DNA from: Muribaculaceae bacterium
Lineage (GTDB): Bacteria; Bacteroidota; Bacteroidia; Bacteroidales; Muribaculaceae
DNA: 51,157 nt
Assembly: GCA_017557665.1 (NCBI GenBank)
Contig: JAFYYI010000019.1
Coordinates: forward strand, 1 to 51,157
Direction of reading: 5' to 3'
Part shown: positions 15,926-25,641 of the stretch, piece after piece
Layout of the letters: each line of letters opens with the position of its first letter
Position numbering within the stretch: the stretch's first letter is position 1
Program-made: the position numbers and the translations under genes
Notes under the pieces: model-generated
Told to the model about the DNA's origin: nothing
Database searches by the model: none
The model's input: the letters and a program-made list of their open reading frames with translations, nothing else

Positions 15926-17059
15926 TTATTTGCAGGTCAGGATACTGTTAATGGTGGCATTCAAGGCATCGCTCATGGCCTGTGGGGCATACTCGCGGTC
16001 ATAGAGGGGACGCGTGGATGCCGCGCTGCCACTCAGCACACGCTCGATGGCCTTGGCCAGAGCCTGGGAATCGCCACTTGGGAAAAATTCCACACCCTCA
16101 CAGCCTTCACATGTTTCCTTGAAGAAAGGCAGGTCGCTCACGACCATCGGTTTGTCGAAGTAACTTGCGATACTGACCACTCCACTCTGGGTCGCCGAGA
16201 TATAGGGATACACAACGACAGCGGCCCGTGAGAACAGGTCACGCACCTCGCTGTCATCGACAAAGCGGTTGATGAACGTGACGTTTTTCTCATCGGCGCG
16301 ACGCTCAAAGTAGATGTCCTTGGTGCCGGCGATGACCAGAGGGTGACGCTGCAACTCGGGATGCGTCAGATAGGCGTCGTAGAGCAGGTGCACACCCTTG
16401 TAGAGGTGCAGCGTGCCGAAGAACAGGATATAGCCGTCCTGTACCGATTCCAGTTCAGGCACCTTGCTGCCGCCAAGGGCTATAGCATCGGTCACCAGCG
16501 TGGGAAAGGGAGCGTAGTGCACGTCATGGTCAGGGAAACGGCGGCCGAGGTCGTTGAGTTGGGCACGGCTATTGGTAACCTGGTGAAGCGTGCGGCTGAG
16601 CATCAAGCGCTGCGGACGGGCGATAATCAGGCGGTCCTTGAGCCATCGCCCGAGAGAGGAGAACTTGTAGTCATGAAAACTGGCGTCATGCACAGTATAG
16701 AGCCAGGGTACACGGCGCTGCAGGCGCCGGATGCTGTCGGCCAGGATAATTTCCTCGGTCAATGAGAAAACGAGGCTGATGCCACGACGGTCAACGATGT
16801 CGTCAATGGCCTTCAGCACACGGGATGGGCGAAAACGAAACACTGCCTTGGACAACTTGCCGGCGGGGTAATCTATCCACGTGAACGCATCGCCGGGGAT
16901 GCCGGGGAATGCCGCAGCGTCGTCACCATAACGGCTCACAACGAGCACATGGTCGCCGGGCTGCCACAGGGCACTGATGATGTTGCGGGCATAAGGTCTC
17001 ATGCCGTGGGCATCATATTCGGTGGCAAGGAACAATATGTGCTGACTGGCTGTTCTCAT
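15926..17059 (-). CDS. Glycosyltransferase family 4 protein
   Basis: A 377-residue GT-B enzyme. It has QHILFLATEYDAHGMRPYAR at the N-terminus, LYTVHDASFHDY in the acceptor domain, DGYILFFGTLHLYKGVHLLY at the start of the donor domain, and SATQSGVVSIASYFDKPMVV with the final glutamate in FFKE. The last is a variant of the usual E-x7-E donor site. It is the last gene of the minus-strand polymerase/export block, and its ATG overlaps the stop of the polymerase gene by four bases (ATGA). It probably adds one sugar to the repeat unit; the specificity is unknown. Confidence 0.87.
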   Translation of the reverse strand: MRTASQHILFLATEYDAHGMRPYARNIISALWQPGDHVLVVSRYGDDAAAFPGIPGDAFTWIDYPAGKLSKAVFRFRPSRVLKAIDDIVDRRGISLVFSLTEEIILADSIRRLQRRVPWLYTVHDASFHDYKFSSLGRWLKDRLIIARPQRLMLSRTLHQVTNSRAQLNDLGRRFPDHDVHYAPFPTLVTDAIALGGSKVPELESVQDGYILFFGTLHLYKGVHLLYDAYLTHPELQRHPLVIAGTKDIYFERRADEKNVTFINRFVDDSEVRDLFSRAAVVVYPYISATQSGVVSIASYFDKPMVVSDLPFFKETCEGCEGVEFFPSGDSQALAKAIERVLSGSAASTRPLYDREYAPQAMSDALNATINSILTCK

Positions 17060-18540
17060 GCAGGTTCAAGGGTGGCCGGAATCTCTTGTTGCTCTTCCTC
17101 CTCGGCCTGCTCAGCCAACTGACGACGCTTGGCGGCCTCGACCGATTCAAACTCGGGATGCACCTCGGCGGCATAATGGCGGTTGAGCGACAGGGCAATG
17201 AACATGAGCGACACATTGAGGGACTGGGGCGTGAGCGGATTCCAGTCGGTACTGCCCTGAACAATCAGACACCAGACGATTCCCAGACCCGTGATGTTGA
17301 TAATGTTGTAATAGCGGTTCTCAGAATTGCGTGTCCGCCGCTTGAAGGTCGCTATATACCAGAAGACGAAGCCCAGGATGGGGATGAAGCCGATGAGACC
17401 CAACTCGTCGATGAGGATAATCCAGATGTTGTGAATCGGGTGAGAGAACATGAACTCCTCAGGCTGGAAAATGTCGGCGGCATCAAAAATCTGCTCGAAC
17501 ATCATTGCCGAGCCGTTCTCAACAAGATAGTTCAAGTGGCCGTTCAAGCCAACGCCCACCAGTGGATGGTCTTCAAAAATCTCATAGCCGCAATAGTAGT
17601 GCATCAGTCGCGAGGTGGTCATCTCGTCGAGGTTTTCCACATCGCTGAACAAGAAGTTCAACGGGCCCGTCAACAGCAGGGCGATAATGATGCCCAGCGG
17701 AATGATGCCCTTGAGGATGCTCTGGGGGCTGATCAACTTGTAACGGCGATAGATATAGAAAACGGCGATCATCAGAACGGCAAACACCGCTGCGGCAAGC
17801 GCACTGCGGCTCGCACTGAGGACGATGACCAGGAAGGCAAGAACAGCGAGCACGGCGCTCGGCCTGCGCTTGTAGGCCGTGATAAAGCAAGCACAGAAGA
17901 AGCAGAAATAATAGGACGCATAGGTGCCCAAGCCATTGGGATGCACCATGGTGCCCACGGCACCGGCTCGGTCATCGGCACGGGTCGACGCGTCCTCACA
18001 ATACAGTTTAATGGCCGACTCCATGCCCAGCACCGGGAAGAGCAATGCCAGCAGGAAATGCAGCACAACCGTCAAGCCCAGTCCCATGAAAACGCCGTTC
18101 ACGACATGCTTGGCCGAGAAACTGTTGGCAAACAGATAGATGAAGATAGCGAACGACAGGAGATAGATGACAGCAAACACCGTCTGCATGCGGGTGACAT
18201 CATAGGGGTTGAGCAACGTGTAGATGGCATAACCCATGAAGATGAAAAGCAGCCAGATGTTAGGCCGGCGGATGCGCCACCGCAGGTCGCGGGCAATCAC
18301 CCAAATCAGGAAGATTGACAGGATATAGAACGGTTGTATCGACAAACTCGCTCCGAAGGAGCCCTCGGTTTCGGAAACCGCCTTCAGAACAGGCAGATAC
18401 ATGCGTGTGAAACAGCACGAGAACGTGTACAGGGCAATGACAATCTCATACAACTGAGCCCTGCTCATGCGGCGACCCCTATATGCGATGAGAAAAATCA
18501 ACGCAAAACCCAGAGTCACGATGATGAGCGCTCGATCCAT
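17056..18540 (-). CDS. O-antigen ligase/polymerase-like membrane protein (Wzy type)
   Basis: A 494-residue protein with about 10-12 hydrophobic helices. A large loop near residues 180-200 includes the conserved GTMVHPNGLGTYASYY, and the second periplasmic loop has EIFEDHPLVGVGLNGHLNYL and SHPIHNIWIILIDELG. These histidine-bearing motifs belong to the O-antigen ligase/Wzy superfamily (PF04932 type). A charged cytoplasmic tail (LAEQAEEEEQQEIPATLEPA) follows the last helix. In a locus with flippase, tyrosine autokinase and export lipoprotein it is the best candidate for the exopolysaccharide polymerase. It is transcribed with its neighbours: the upstream autokinase ends 34 bases before it, and the glycosyltransferase overlaps its stop. 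Confidence 0.85.
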   Translation of the reverse strand: MDRALIIVTLGFALIFLIAYRGRRMSRAQLYEIVIALYTFSCCFTRMYLPVLKAVSETEGSFGASLSIQPFYILSIFLIWVIARDLRWRIRRPNIWLLFIFMGYAIYTLLNPYDVTRMQTVFAVIYLLSFAIFIYLFANSFSAKHVVNGVFMGLGLTVVLHFLLALLFPVLGMESAIKLYCEDASTRADDRAGAVGTMVHPNGLGTYASYYFCFFCACFITAYKRRPSAVLAVLAFLVIVLSASRSALAAAVFAVLMIAVFYIYRRYKLISPQSILKGIIPLGIIIALLLTGPLNFLFSDVENLDEMTTSRLMHYYCGYEIFEDHPLVGVGLNGHLNYLVENGSAMMFEQIFDAADIFQPEEFMFSHPIHNIWIILIDELGLIGFIPILGFVFWYIATFKRRTRNSENRYYNIINITGLGIVWCLIVQGSTDWNPLTPQSLNVSLMFIALSLNRHYAAEVHPEFESVEAAKRRQLAEQAEEEEQQEIPATLEPA

Positions 18541-18574
18541 ACTGTTACAGCCCGATGCCTGTTAGCGATGATGG

Positions 18575-20905
18575 TTAATCCTCGTCCTTGGTGTTCTTAA
18601 CGCCGTAGCCGTAGGTGTTGTCATTGCTCGGCTTGGTGTCGTTAAGCACAACGCACATGTTCTTGAGCTGCTTGTTGGCGGCAATGCGGTTCATGAACTT
18701 GATGAGGTTGCGGCGCGTGTAGTTGGCGCGCGTCACATAGACCGTGGCGTTGCTGTACTTGTCCAGGGCAAAACTGTCGCTGACCTGTGCCACAGGTGCC
18801 GAGTCCACGATGATGACATCATAGCGCTCGCGCAAATCCTGGAACAGACTCTTCACGCGGTCACCCAGCAACAACTCCGACGGGTTGGGAGGAATGGCGC
18901 CACCCACGAACACGTCCAAGCCGTTGACTTCCTTGCACGGCTGCGCAATCTGGTCGAGGGTCACATCGCTGCGCGAGAGATAAGACGTCACACCGGGCAT
19001 CTCGTTCAGGTCGAGTATCGTTGCCAGCTTGGGCGAACGGATGTCCATTCCCACGAGTGCCACGCGTTTACCCAAGAGGGCGAACGAAGAAGCGATATTG
19101 GTACTGATAAACGACTTGCCCTCACCGCTCACGCTGCTGGTGACAAGGATAACCTTGTCGTCCTCCTTATTGAGCAGGAACTGCAGGTTGTTGCGGATAT
19201 AGCGGAACAATTCCACAATCGACGACGTCTTGCCATCCTTGACAACGAGTTGCGTGTTGTGGCGGTTGTGATGGATATGGCCGATAAAGGGCACCTGGGA
19301 AATTTCCTCGAGTTCCTCCTGGTTGGAGAACTTGGTGGTGAACAGATCCTTCAGGTACAACAGCAGCAACGGCAGCAGGATGCTGGCGAGCAAAGCGACA
19401 GCCAGTGTCACCAGGCGGTTGGGACTGATGGGGGTGTGCTGTGCGTAAGCGTGGTCAACAATCTTGCCCTTGGGAGTGGTTGCGGCAAGTACCAGAGCGT
19501 TCTCCTCACGTTTCTCGAGCAGGAATGTGTACAGGGTGTTCTGGATGCCCTGCTGACGCAGCAGCTCACGGGCCTCGCGTTCCTCGGTGGGCACCTTGCC
19601 CAGTTCACCTGAAGACTGGTTGAGCTGGCCCTGCATCCTGCCCAACTGCACATTCAAGCCACTGATTGAAGTGTTGATGCCCTGCACCACGTTGGCATGC
19701 ATGGTCTCGATCTGTTGGTCAATCTGCTTGAGGGCCATATTGTCGCCCTGAGCCGACTGCACCAGTTCCTGGCGCTTAGCCAGCAGGTTGTTATAGGCCT
19801 TGATGGCACTGGTGGCGGCACTGGAATCCACCTCAAAGGGGATGTAGCTGTGCTTGTTGGCGGGATTGTTGACAAAGTCCCTGACCATGCCCAGCAGCTG
19901 CCTCTTGGTCTCCAGCTTGACAATGGCTTGATCGGCCATCTGCTGCTTGGTGACCTCGGTCTTGATTTGCAACTCGGGGTCGACAATCTTGTGGGCACGC
20001 TTGTAGGCCTCGATGTCGGCCTCGCTGCTGGTCAGGCCCTTATAGATGATGGCCAGACGCTCGTCGATGAACTTGGCGGTGTTAATGGCCTGTTCGTCCT
20101 TCTCGAGCTGTCCACGCTCATTGTACAAGTCCATGAGGCGGTTCAGGATATCCTTACCACGTGAGGCACTGGACTCGGCAAGCGACAGATTGATGCCGTT
20201 AGACTTCTTGTTAGCCAGTTTCACCTTGATGCGGCGGTTCAGGATTTCACCCCTCAACTGGTTGTTGAAGAGACTTGCACGGATATGGTAGTCCTTGTTA
20301 TTCTTCAGATGGTCGGTTGCCTGGATGGCGAACACGCCATAGCGGGTCTTGATCGTCGTGGGCAGTGTCGCACCCTTGATATCGGCAAAATCATCCTTGC
20401 CATCGGTGCCCTTGATATTGACCTTGCCCTGCTTGTTGACGTCGATCTTGAACTTGAGCGACGTCGACAACGTGTCGTAGAACTCCTCGGGGACGACAAT
20501 CTCGACAGGAGACGTGTTGTAATGCTCCTTATCGGGCTTGTACCAGCTGCGCTCCTCGACGTAGGTGCGGTTGAGCTTGAGTTGCTTGATAACCTGGGTG
20601 CACAGCTCCTGTGAGGAGAACACCACCATCTCGTCATCAACCTTGCTGCCCTGCCCCATGAGTTTCATGCTCTTGAGCAGGTTGGCGCCAGCACCGGCGG
20701 CGTTATCGTCCTGGGCCACGAGAACCACGGCCTTGACATTATAGACACGCTGGGCAAAATGGAGATAGGCAAAAGCCAGCGCGATGCATGCCACCAACGA
20801 CAACAAGAACAACCACCAGTAGCGTTTGTACTTGCGGATGAATGCGCCGAAATCAATGATTTGCTCCTCTTGTTGTGCCGTGGGAGGTGTATTGAATTTT
20901 TCCAT
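18575..20905 (-). CDS. Polysaccharide copolymerase/tyrosine autokinase (Wzc type)
   Basis: A 776-residue inner-membrane protein. A Wzz-type chain-length domain begins after the first membrane helix (about residues 31-50) and continues with coiled coil to about 480, with the GNVR-like stretch ending before the second helix (about 500-525). The cytoplasmic BY-kinase domain has Walker A SSVSGEGKS near 590, Walker A' VALVGMDIRSP near 620 and Walker B VIIVDSAPV near 700. The C-terminus NTYGYGVKNTKDED holds only two tyrosines, a small autophosphorylation cluster. It controls chain length and couples polymerisation to export through the outer-membrane lipoprotein encoded 19 bases upstream. Confidence 0.95.
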   Translation of the reverse strand: MEKFNTPPTAQQEEQIIDFGAFIRKYKRYWWLFLLSLVACIALAFAYLHFAQRVYNVKAVVLVAQDDNAAGAGANLLKSMKLMGQGSKVDDEMVVFSSQELCTQVIKQLKLNRTYVEERSWYKPDKEHYNTSPVEIVVPEEFYDTLSTSLKFKIDVNKQGKVNIKGTDGKDDFADIKGATLPTTIKTRYGVFAIQATDHLKNNKDYHIRASLFNNQLRGEILNRRIKVKLANKKSNGINLSLAESSASRGKDILNRLMDLYNERGQLEKDEQAINTAKFIDERLAIIYKGLTSSEADIEAYKRAHKIVDPELQIKTEVTKQQMADQAIVKLETKRQLLGMVRDFVNNPANKHSYIPFEVDSSAATSAIKAYNNLLAKRQELVQSAQGDNMALKQIDQQIETMHANVVQGINTSISGLNVQLGRMQGQLNQSSGELGKVPTEEREARELLRQQGIQNTLYTFLLEKREENALVLAATTPKGKIVDHAYAQHTPISPNRLVTLAVALLASILLPLLLLYLKDLFTTKFSNQEELEEISQVPFIGHIHHNRHNTQLVVKDGKTSSIVELFRYIRNNLQFLLNKEDDKVILVTSSVSGEGKSFISTNIASSFALLGKRVALVGMDIRSPKLATILDLNEMPGVTSYLSRSDVTLDQIAQPCKEVNGLDVFVGGAIPPNPSELLLGDRVKSLFQDLRERYDVIIVDSAPVAQVSDSFALDKYSNATVYVTRANYTRRNLIKFMNRIAANKQLKNMCVVLNDTKPSNDNTYGYGVKNTKDED

Positions 20906-20924
20906 AATCGTTCTTGGATAATGG

Positions 20925-21731
20925 TTATCGGGTGAGTGCGATAATCAGCGATGCGATGACCGACACGCTGCTCACAACAGTGGAAATAACCGACAGCTTG
21001 AATGCGTTATTCTGGTTATACTTGGAATTATCGATGCGAATCTGGTTCGGCTCGACATACACGACGTCGTTCTGACGCAGATAGAAATATGGCGAGTTGA
21101 ACACATCGCTGTTGTTAAGGTTGAGGCGATGGTAGTTGCGTTTGCCGTCCTCGGTGCGGATGACATAGACACGGTCGCGCTTGCCGAACTCGGTCAAATC
21201 GCCGCACTGGGCCAACGCATCAAGCACGGTGAAATGCTGACGGCCGGAATAAACGCGCTGCGGAGCGCGCACCTCGCCCAACACATCGACCGAGAAATTG
21301 ACGATATCGATGCGCACATAGGGGTCCTTGACGTTCACGGCGACCTGAGCCCTGATTTCTTCGGTCAACTGGGTTATCGTCTTGCCTTTTGCCATAATGC
21401 GACCCAGGATGGGCAGCATGATATAACCCTGCTCGTCGACAACATAGGTCTGACTGCGGGGCTGCGTCGTCTGGCGCAGGTTGCTACGCGTGGCGGGATT
21501 GTCCAACGGGAGATTATAGGCTGCGGTAGCCTCGGGGATAGCCGAAGTGATGGAAATGACCAACTCGTCATCGGGCTGGATATTAAGGGGATAATCGCCT
21601 TGCGGATTGGGCAATGAGTTATTTTCGGCCGCTGCCAAATCCTTAAAATAGGCGAGGGTGTTATCCTTGGTTGACGTACACGACAACAGCGTTGCCGCTG
21701 TAATCAACATGATAAGAAATCTCGATTTCAT
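20925..21731 (-). CDS. Polysaccharide export outer-membrane lipoprotein (Wza type)
   Basis: A 268-residue lipoprotein (signal MKSRFLIMLITAATLLSC, lipobox cysteine at 18). It has the polysaccharide-export domain, with YPLNIQPDDELVISITS and EQGYIMLPILGRIMAKGKT, then an SLBB-like domain (FSVDVLGEVRAPQRVYS, ALAQCGDLTEFGKRDRVYV). The C-terminal hydrophobic segment (SVISTVVSSVSVIASLIIAL) could be the membrane-spanning helix of the export channel. It works with the autokinase encoded just downstream in transcription. The short length is normal for Bacteroidota homologs, which lack the third periplasmic domain of E. coli Wza. Confidence 0.93.
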   Translation of the reverse strand: MKSRFLIMLITAATLLSCTSTKDNTLAYFKDLAAAENNSLPNPQGDYPLNIQPDDELVISITSAIPEATAAYNLPLDNPATRSNLRQTTQPRSQTYVVDEQGYIMLPILGRIMAKGKTITQLTEEIRAQVAVNVKDPYVRIDIVNFSVDVLGEVRAPQRVYSGRQHFTVLDALAQCGDLTEFGKRDRVYVIRTEDGKRNYHRLNLNNSDVFNSPYFYLRQNDVVYVEPNQIRIDNSKYNQNNAFKLSVISTVVSSVSVIASLIIALTR

Positions 21732-21780
21732 ACGGTTATAAATAAGTTTTATTTATACTATAAACGAGGATAGGGCCGAT

Positions 21781-23229
21781 TTATTTTGTCTGACTGTGTG
21801 TTTTGGTGAATTTTGATAAAACCAGGCTGCGGATTTCCTTGCCGCAACTCCACAGGATCAGAACCAGCGCAAGCACCATGAAGGCGATATCGACCCAGAC
21901 TTTGCCATTGAAATAGAACGGTATAGCACTCAGCGCTACTATGGAGATGGGGATTATAATGCGGGGATTAACGGTCAGGGTAAAATAGCGCTTCATGTCA
22001 AACCAGCGGTAGGTCACGAGCACCACATAGGTGATGAACTGGGTGATGATAACCCCATATACACCTAACGAATTGATAAGCAGGAAGTTCAGCGACACAT
22101 TGACAAAGGCGGCGAGCAGAACGGCCGGCAGTGTGCGCATGGTATCCTTGGCACACTGGTAACCCATGTCGAAAAACGCCACAATGGCAAAAATCACAGC
22201 CGACACAGCCAGGGGATAGATGTACTTGAGGCTCGCCTGATACTCCGGACCGACCAGCCAGCCATAGTTGACCTTGAGCATGAACACATAGCCCACCAGT
22301 ATCATCGACAACAGGAAGATGTAACCATTGAACATCTTGGAAAAGAAGCGGTTACGGTCAGCGCTGCTATATTGCAGGATGGCCGTCTCCTGCCATGCCT
22401 GATAGAAAATCAAGGCAAGCGTCGTGATGATACCTGTGAAACGAATGGCGACAGCATACACGCCGTTGATGCCGTAACCCAGGAAATGGGTGATAAACAT
22501 GCTGTCGCTGTTGCTTGTGAGCCACCAGCACAACGAGCCTGGCAATAACGGCAAAGTGTAGCGCATGATGTCAATGACCACCTCACGCGCATCCAGTGCC
22601 CAATTGATGTTGCGCACGATGAGCTGCACCTTCAACTCCACCAGCGCCAACGCCAGAACACGTGCAAAGGTGTTGGCCAAAAAGATGCCCTTGATGCCCC
22701 ACCCCAGTAAAACGACAAACACATAACTGAACACACCGATGCCCAGGGCCGAGAGAATGCCCACCATGACGAAGGCCCGGTTATTGCCCAAGCCCCTGAA
22801 CACCTGGGAATAGACTTCCTGCAGTGACATGGCTATCAACATTCCCAACACATAAGCCAGATAGGGAATGCGTGTCGTCATGGCTAAAACGATGGCGACC
22901 AACACCGACAGCGACATGGTGAAAACCATGGCGCGCGTCACGAAAGTGACGATGCGCTTGCGCTGCGTGTCGTCATCACAGTCGAGCAAGAAGCGGAACG
23001 CGCCGTCACGCATCTGCACGGTGACGAAGGGGATGAGCAGGAAACAGATGGTGAGACACCAGTTATAGTAACCGAAGTCTGACGTGCTGTGCACATAGTG
23101 GGTGTACAACGGCACCATCAGGAAGGTGATCAGTTTGGAGCCGATGTTACCAATAGCATAAACGCCGATGTCCTTGATAAACTTGGAACCTCGGCTGCCA
23201 GACTTTCGTTTGTTTTCTGATATCGTCAT
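21781..23229 (-). CDS. Lipid-linked oligosaccharide flippase (Wzx type)
   Basis: A 482-residue protein with about 12-14 transmembrane helices, a basic N-terminus (KRKSGSRGSKFIKD) and the usual opening GVYAIGNIGSKLITFLMVPLYTHY of the MOP-superfamily Wzx proteins. Further motifs are YSQVFRGLGNNRAFVMVGI and TLPLLPGSLCWWLTSNSDSMFI. It carries undecaprenyl-linked repeat units across the inner membrane. It is the first gene of the minus-strand block that continues with export lipoprotein, autokinase, polymerase and glycosyltransferase, and is read from a -7 box 14 bases upstream. Confidence 0.92.
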   Translation of the reverse strand: MTISENKRKSGSRGSKFIKDIGVYAIGNIGSKLITFLMVPLYTHYVHSTSDFGYYNWCLTICFLLIPFVTVQMRDGAFRFLLDCDDDTQRKRIVTFVTRAMVFTMSLSVLVAIVLAMTTRIPYLAYVLGMLIAMSLQEVYSQVFRGLGNNRAFVMVGILSALGIGVFSYVFVVLLGWGIKGIFLANTFARVLALALVELKVQLIVRNINWALDAREVVIDIMRYTLPLLPGSLCWWLTSNSDSMFITHFLGYGINGVYAVAIRFTGIITTLALIFYQAWQETAILQYSSADRNRFFSKMFNGYIFLLSMILVGYVFMLKVNYGWLVGPEYQASLKYIYPLAVSAVIFAIVAFFDMGYQCAKDTMRTLPAVLLAAFVNVSLNFLLINSLGVYGVIITQFITYVVLVTYRWFDMKRYFTLTVNPRIIIPISIVALSAIPFYFNGKVWVDIAFMVLALVLILWSCGKEIRSLVLSKFTKTHSQTK

Positions 23230-23242
23230 TTTTTAGCGGCTG

Positions 23243-23250
23243 CAAAATTA
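23243..23250 (-). promoter_or_regulatory. -7 box for the flippase/export operon
   Basis: TAATTTTG on the minus strand, ending 14 bases before the flippase ATG. No convincing -33 TTTG is seen at the expected distance. The spacing implies a very short leader. Confidence 0.5.
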
Positions 23251-23380
23251 CAAAAAAAATGTATGTTTTAGGCTTTCTTTGAACAATTGTTTGTAATTTC
23301 GCAAAATAATCGCCCGGCCTCTAGAGCAAGCAAGTGTTGCTACAGCATTCAGGCGGCATAACTCTAAACTGACGACTGAC

Positions 23381-24433
23381 GTGATCAAGACGATAAATTC
23401 ATGGCGTGGACTCATGGCGATTGCGGTGGTGCTGTTCCACTGCGGCGTCGGATGGATTTATAACGTCGCCGTCTCGGGTGTGACGTTCTTTTTCATCTCG
23501 AGCACCTTCCTGCTGGCGATGCGTCACCCGTTTGAGCGCCTCTCTAGGGAGGGTTACACGCGTTTTGTCACCACTCACGCGTTGCGCATCTACCCCCTGC
23601 ACTGGCTCGGTCTGGCACTGCTGATTGCCATCGCCCTGTTGTTCACAGGCACATCCATCAATTGGGGAGCGACGGCATTGAGCGCCTTGCTGCTGCATGC
23701 CTGGTCGCCGGTTCACGATGTCCACTATGGCCTCAATCCCGTGGCATGGTACCTGTGCGCCCTGCTCTTCTGCTACATGATTTACCCACTGATGGCCCAC
23801 TGGCTGGGACGATGGAAACTATGGCACAAGGTGACCCTGGCCGTCGTGCTGGCCATCGTGTTGGGTGTGATACTCTTTCCGCTGGACATTCCGCATCGCG
23901 AGGCGGTTTTCGTCAACCCGTTGTCCCATGTCCTTGACGTTACAGTGGGGTTGTCGCTCGTGCATCTTTACCACATCCTCAAGAAGCGGCTGCAACAGGT
24001 AAAGTATCTCACAGCCACGCTTTTAGAGATAGCAGCGGTGCTATCGTTGGCAGCTGTCATTGCTGTCAACGTCTGCACTACATGGATCAGGCCGTGGGAG
24101 GATGTCATCATCTGGCTGCTGCCACAGGGAGCCATCCTGGTGACACTCGCTCTGCTCAACGGCAAGGAAGGTGCCATCGGACGTCTGTTACTCTGCAAGC
24201 CTCTGCAATGGTTGGGAAGCATCAGTTTTGAGGTCTACGTGCTGCAGTTTGTGGCCTTCCACCTCTTCAGCTATGTGATTTCACCCGTAGCGGCCCACTT
24301 CGGCTGGAACATCTACGGCTACCTGGAATGGTTCACCCTGCCGCTGCTCTTGCCGCTGGCCTGGGTGGTGAACCGCTATTTCACACGCCCTTTGGGCAAC
24401 TGTTTTCATCAACGATTAACGACCAGACATTAG
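23381..24433 (+). CDS. Acyltransferase family 3 protein (first of a tandem pair)
   Basis: A 350-residue protein with about ten transmembrane helices. Motifs of acyltransferase family 3 (OafA/WecH/NodX type) are INSWRGLMAIAVVLFHCG with the active-site histidine, ATHALRIYPLHWLGL, and LQWLGSISFEVYVLQF near the C-terminus. It starts with GTG. The neighbouring paralog begins MIKTINGWRG with ATG at the matching place, which supports the GTG choice. Such proteins acylate sugars of surface polysaccharides using cytoplasmic acyl-CoA. The pair probably arose by local duplication; the 16-base gap to the next gene suggests one transcript. Confidence 0.9.
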   Translation: MIKTINSWRGLMAIAVVLFHCGVGWIYNVAVSGVTFFFISSTFLLAMRHPFERLSREGYTRFVTTHALRIYPLHWLGLALLIAIALLFTGTSINWGATALSALLLHAWSPVHDVHYGLNPVAWYLCALLFCYMIYPLMAHWLGRWKLWHKVTLAVVLAIVLGVILFPLDIPHREAVFVNPLSHVLDVTVGLSLVHLYHILKKRLQQVKYLTATLLEIAAVLSLAAVIAVNVCTTWIRPWEDVIIWLLPQGAILVTLALLNGKEGAIGRLLLCKPLQWLGSISFEVYVLQFVAFHLFSYVISPVAAHFGWNIYGYLEWFTLPLLLPLAWVVNRYFTRPLGNCFHQRLTTRH

Positions 24434-24449
24434 GAATCAGAAACTAGTT

Positions 24450-25529
24450 ATGATAAAAACCATCAACGGCTGGCGCGGCGTTTTCGCGCTGATGATAGTG
24501 CTCTTTCATGTGGGAGCCCTGGGGCTGGAGGAAATGACCTGGGCAGGTGTAAGTTTCTTCCTGATGGCCAGCGGTTTCCTGCTACCTATGAAGCATCCGT
24601 TTGAGCAACTTGACGGTCCCTCCTATCGCCGTTTTGCCTGGCGCCATGCCGCCAAGCTGTTCCCCCTGCACTGGCTCACGCTCGTGATGTGGATTGTAGC
24701 GTTGGCAATACTGGGCATGCTGACCATCAAACCTGTCGCCCTGGCGTTGAACGCCACGTTGCTGCACAGCTGGAGCCTCTGCCACAGCATCTATTTCTCC
24801 TACAACAAGTTCTCGTGGTTCCTGAGCACCCTGCTGTTCTGTTACCTGTGCTATCCGTTGCTGGCACGATGGTTCATGCCGCTGCGCCTGACACGCAAGG
24901 CTATCACACTCGCAGCACTTGCCGTCATTGACATTGTGGTGCTGGCTTTCACCGATGATTACAGCCGCACGGCACTTTATGTTTTCCCGCCTGTGCGCCT
25001 CATCGACTTCATGATTGGCATGACACTGGCCCACCTCTGCCAATGCCATAAAAAAATCCCATTTTTGGGCAAGAGCGAGAATGGCACCGACGCCGAACTC
25101 GTCGCCCTGGCCCTGTTGTCGGTCACGGTGATGACCTACCGCGCTTATCCCTGGTTGCTGCCCTGGAGTGACGCCGTGATATGGTGGCTCCCCGTGGCGC
25201 TGATTCTGGTCGTGAGCTTACTTTATGAAAAGCGTGAAGGTTTTATCGGCAAGATATTGGCTTCCAAACCGTTACAATGGATTGGGAATATCAGTTTCGA
25301 GATTTTCATCCTGCAGGGTATCGCCGCGCTCGTCTATAACTACTGGGTGGCGCCGGTACTGGCACACATCGGTGTGCAGTATGTCTACAATGAGGTGTCG
25401 GCCGACCTGTTGGGCGATTCCGCCCCGGGGCTCATCGTGTGGCTCATCCTCCCCATCGACATCCTGCTGGCTTGGACCGTCAACCGCCTGTTTACCAGGC
25501 CCGTATCGCGCTTGTTGCAGCGTTCCTGA
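24450..25529 (+). CDS. Acyltransferase family 3 protein (second of a tandem pair)
   Basis: A 359-residue paralog of the preceding gene with the same plan: INGWRGVFALMIVLFHVGAL, RHAAKLFPLHWLTLV, LQWIGNISFEIFILQG, about ten membrane helices. The sequence between motifs has diverged, so the two enzymes may use different acceptors or acyl groups. An extra loop near residues 305-325 (YNEVSADLLGDSAPG) is absent from the first copy. It is followed by a clear intrinsic terminator. Confidence 0.9.
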   Translation: MIKTINGWRGVFALMIVLFHVGALGLEEMTWAGVSFFLMASGFLLPMKHPFEQLDGPSYRRFAWRHAAKLFPLHWLTLVMWIVALAILGMLTIKPVALALNATLLHSWSLCHSIYFSYNKFSWFLSTLLFCYLCYPLLARWFMPLRLTRKAITLAALAVIDIVVLAFTDDYSRTALYVFPPVRLIDFMIGMTLAHLCQCHKKIPFLGKSENGTDAELVALALLSVTVMTYRAYPWLLPWSDAVIWWLPVALILVVSLLYEKREGFIGKILASKPLQWIGNISFEIFILQGIAALVYNYWVAPVLAHIGVQYVYNEVSADLLGDSAPGLIVWLILPIDILLAWTVNRLFTRPVSRLLQRS

Positions 25530-25554
25530 CATCAATTCCCCATAGACCATAAAG

Positions 25555-25596
25555 TCAATGCAGCCGATGCCATGCAATCGGTTGCATTGATTTTTT
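25555..25596 (+). terminator. Intrinsic terminator after the acyltransferase pair
   Basis: TCAATGCAGCCGAT pairs with ATCGGTTGCATTGA (14 pairs, one G-T) around an 8-base loop and is followed by six T. It is placed 25 bases after the stop. Confidence 0.85.
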
Positions 25597-25641
25597 ACGG
25601 TTATTCCTCATTATTAAAAAGAAAAATGGGGAATAATACGT

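Noticed and set aside
23294..23301. TAATTTCG as -7 box for the first acyltransferase-3 gene
   Set aside because: It breaks the TTTG core, and the nearest TTTG is only 12 bases upstream, so it is too weak to list.
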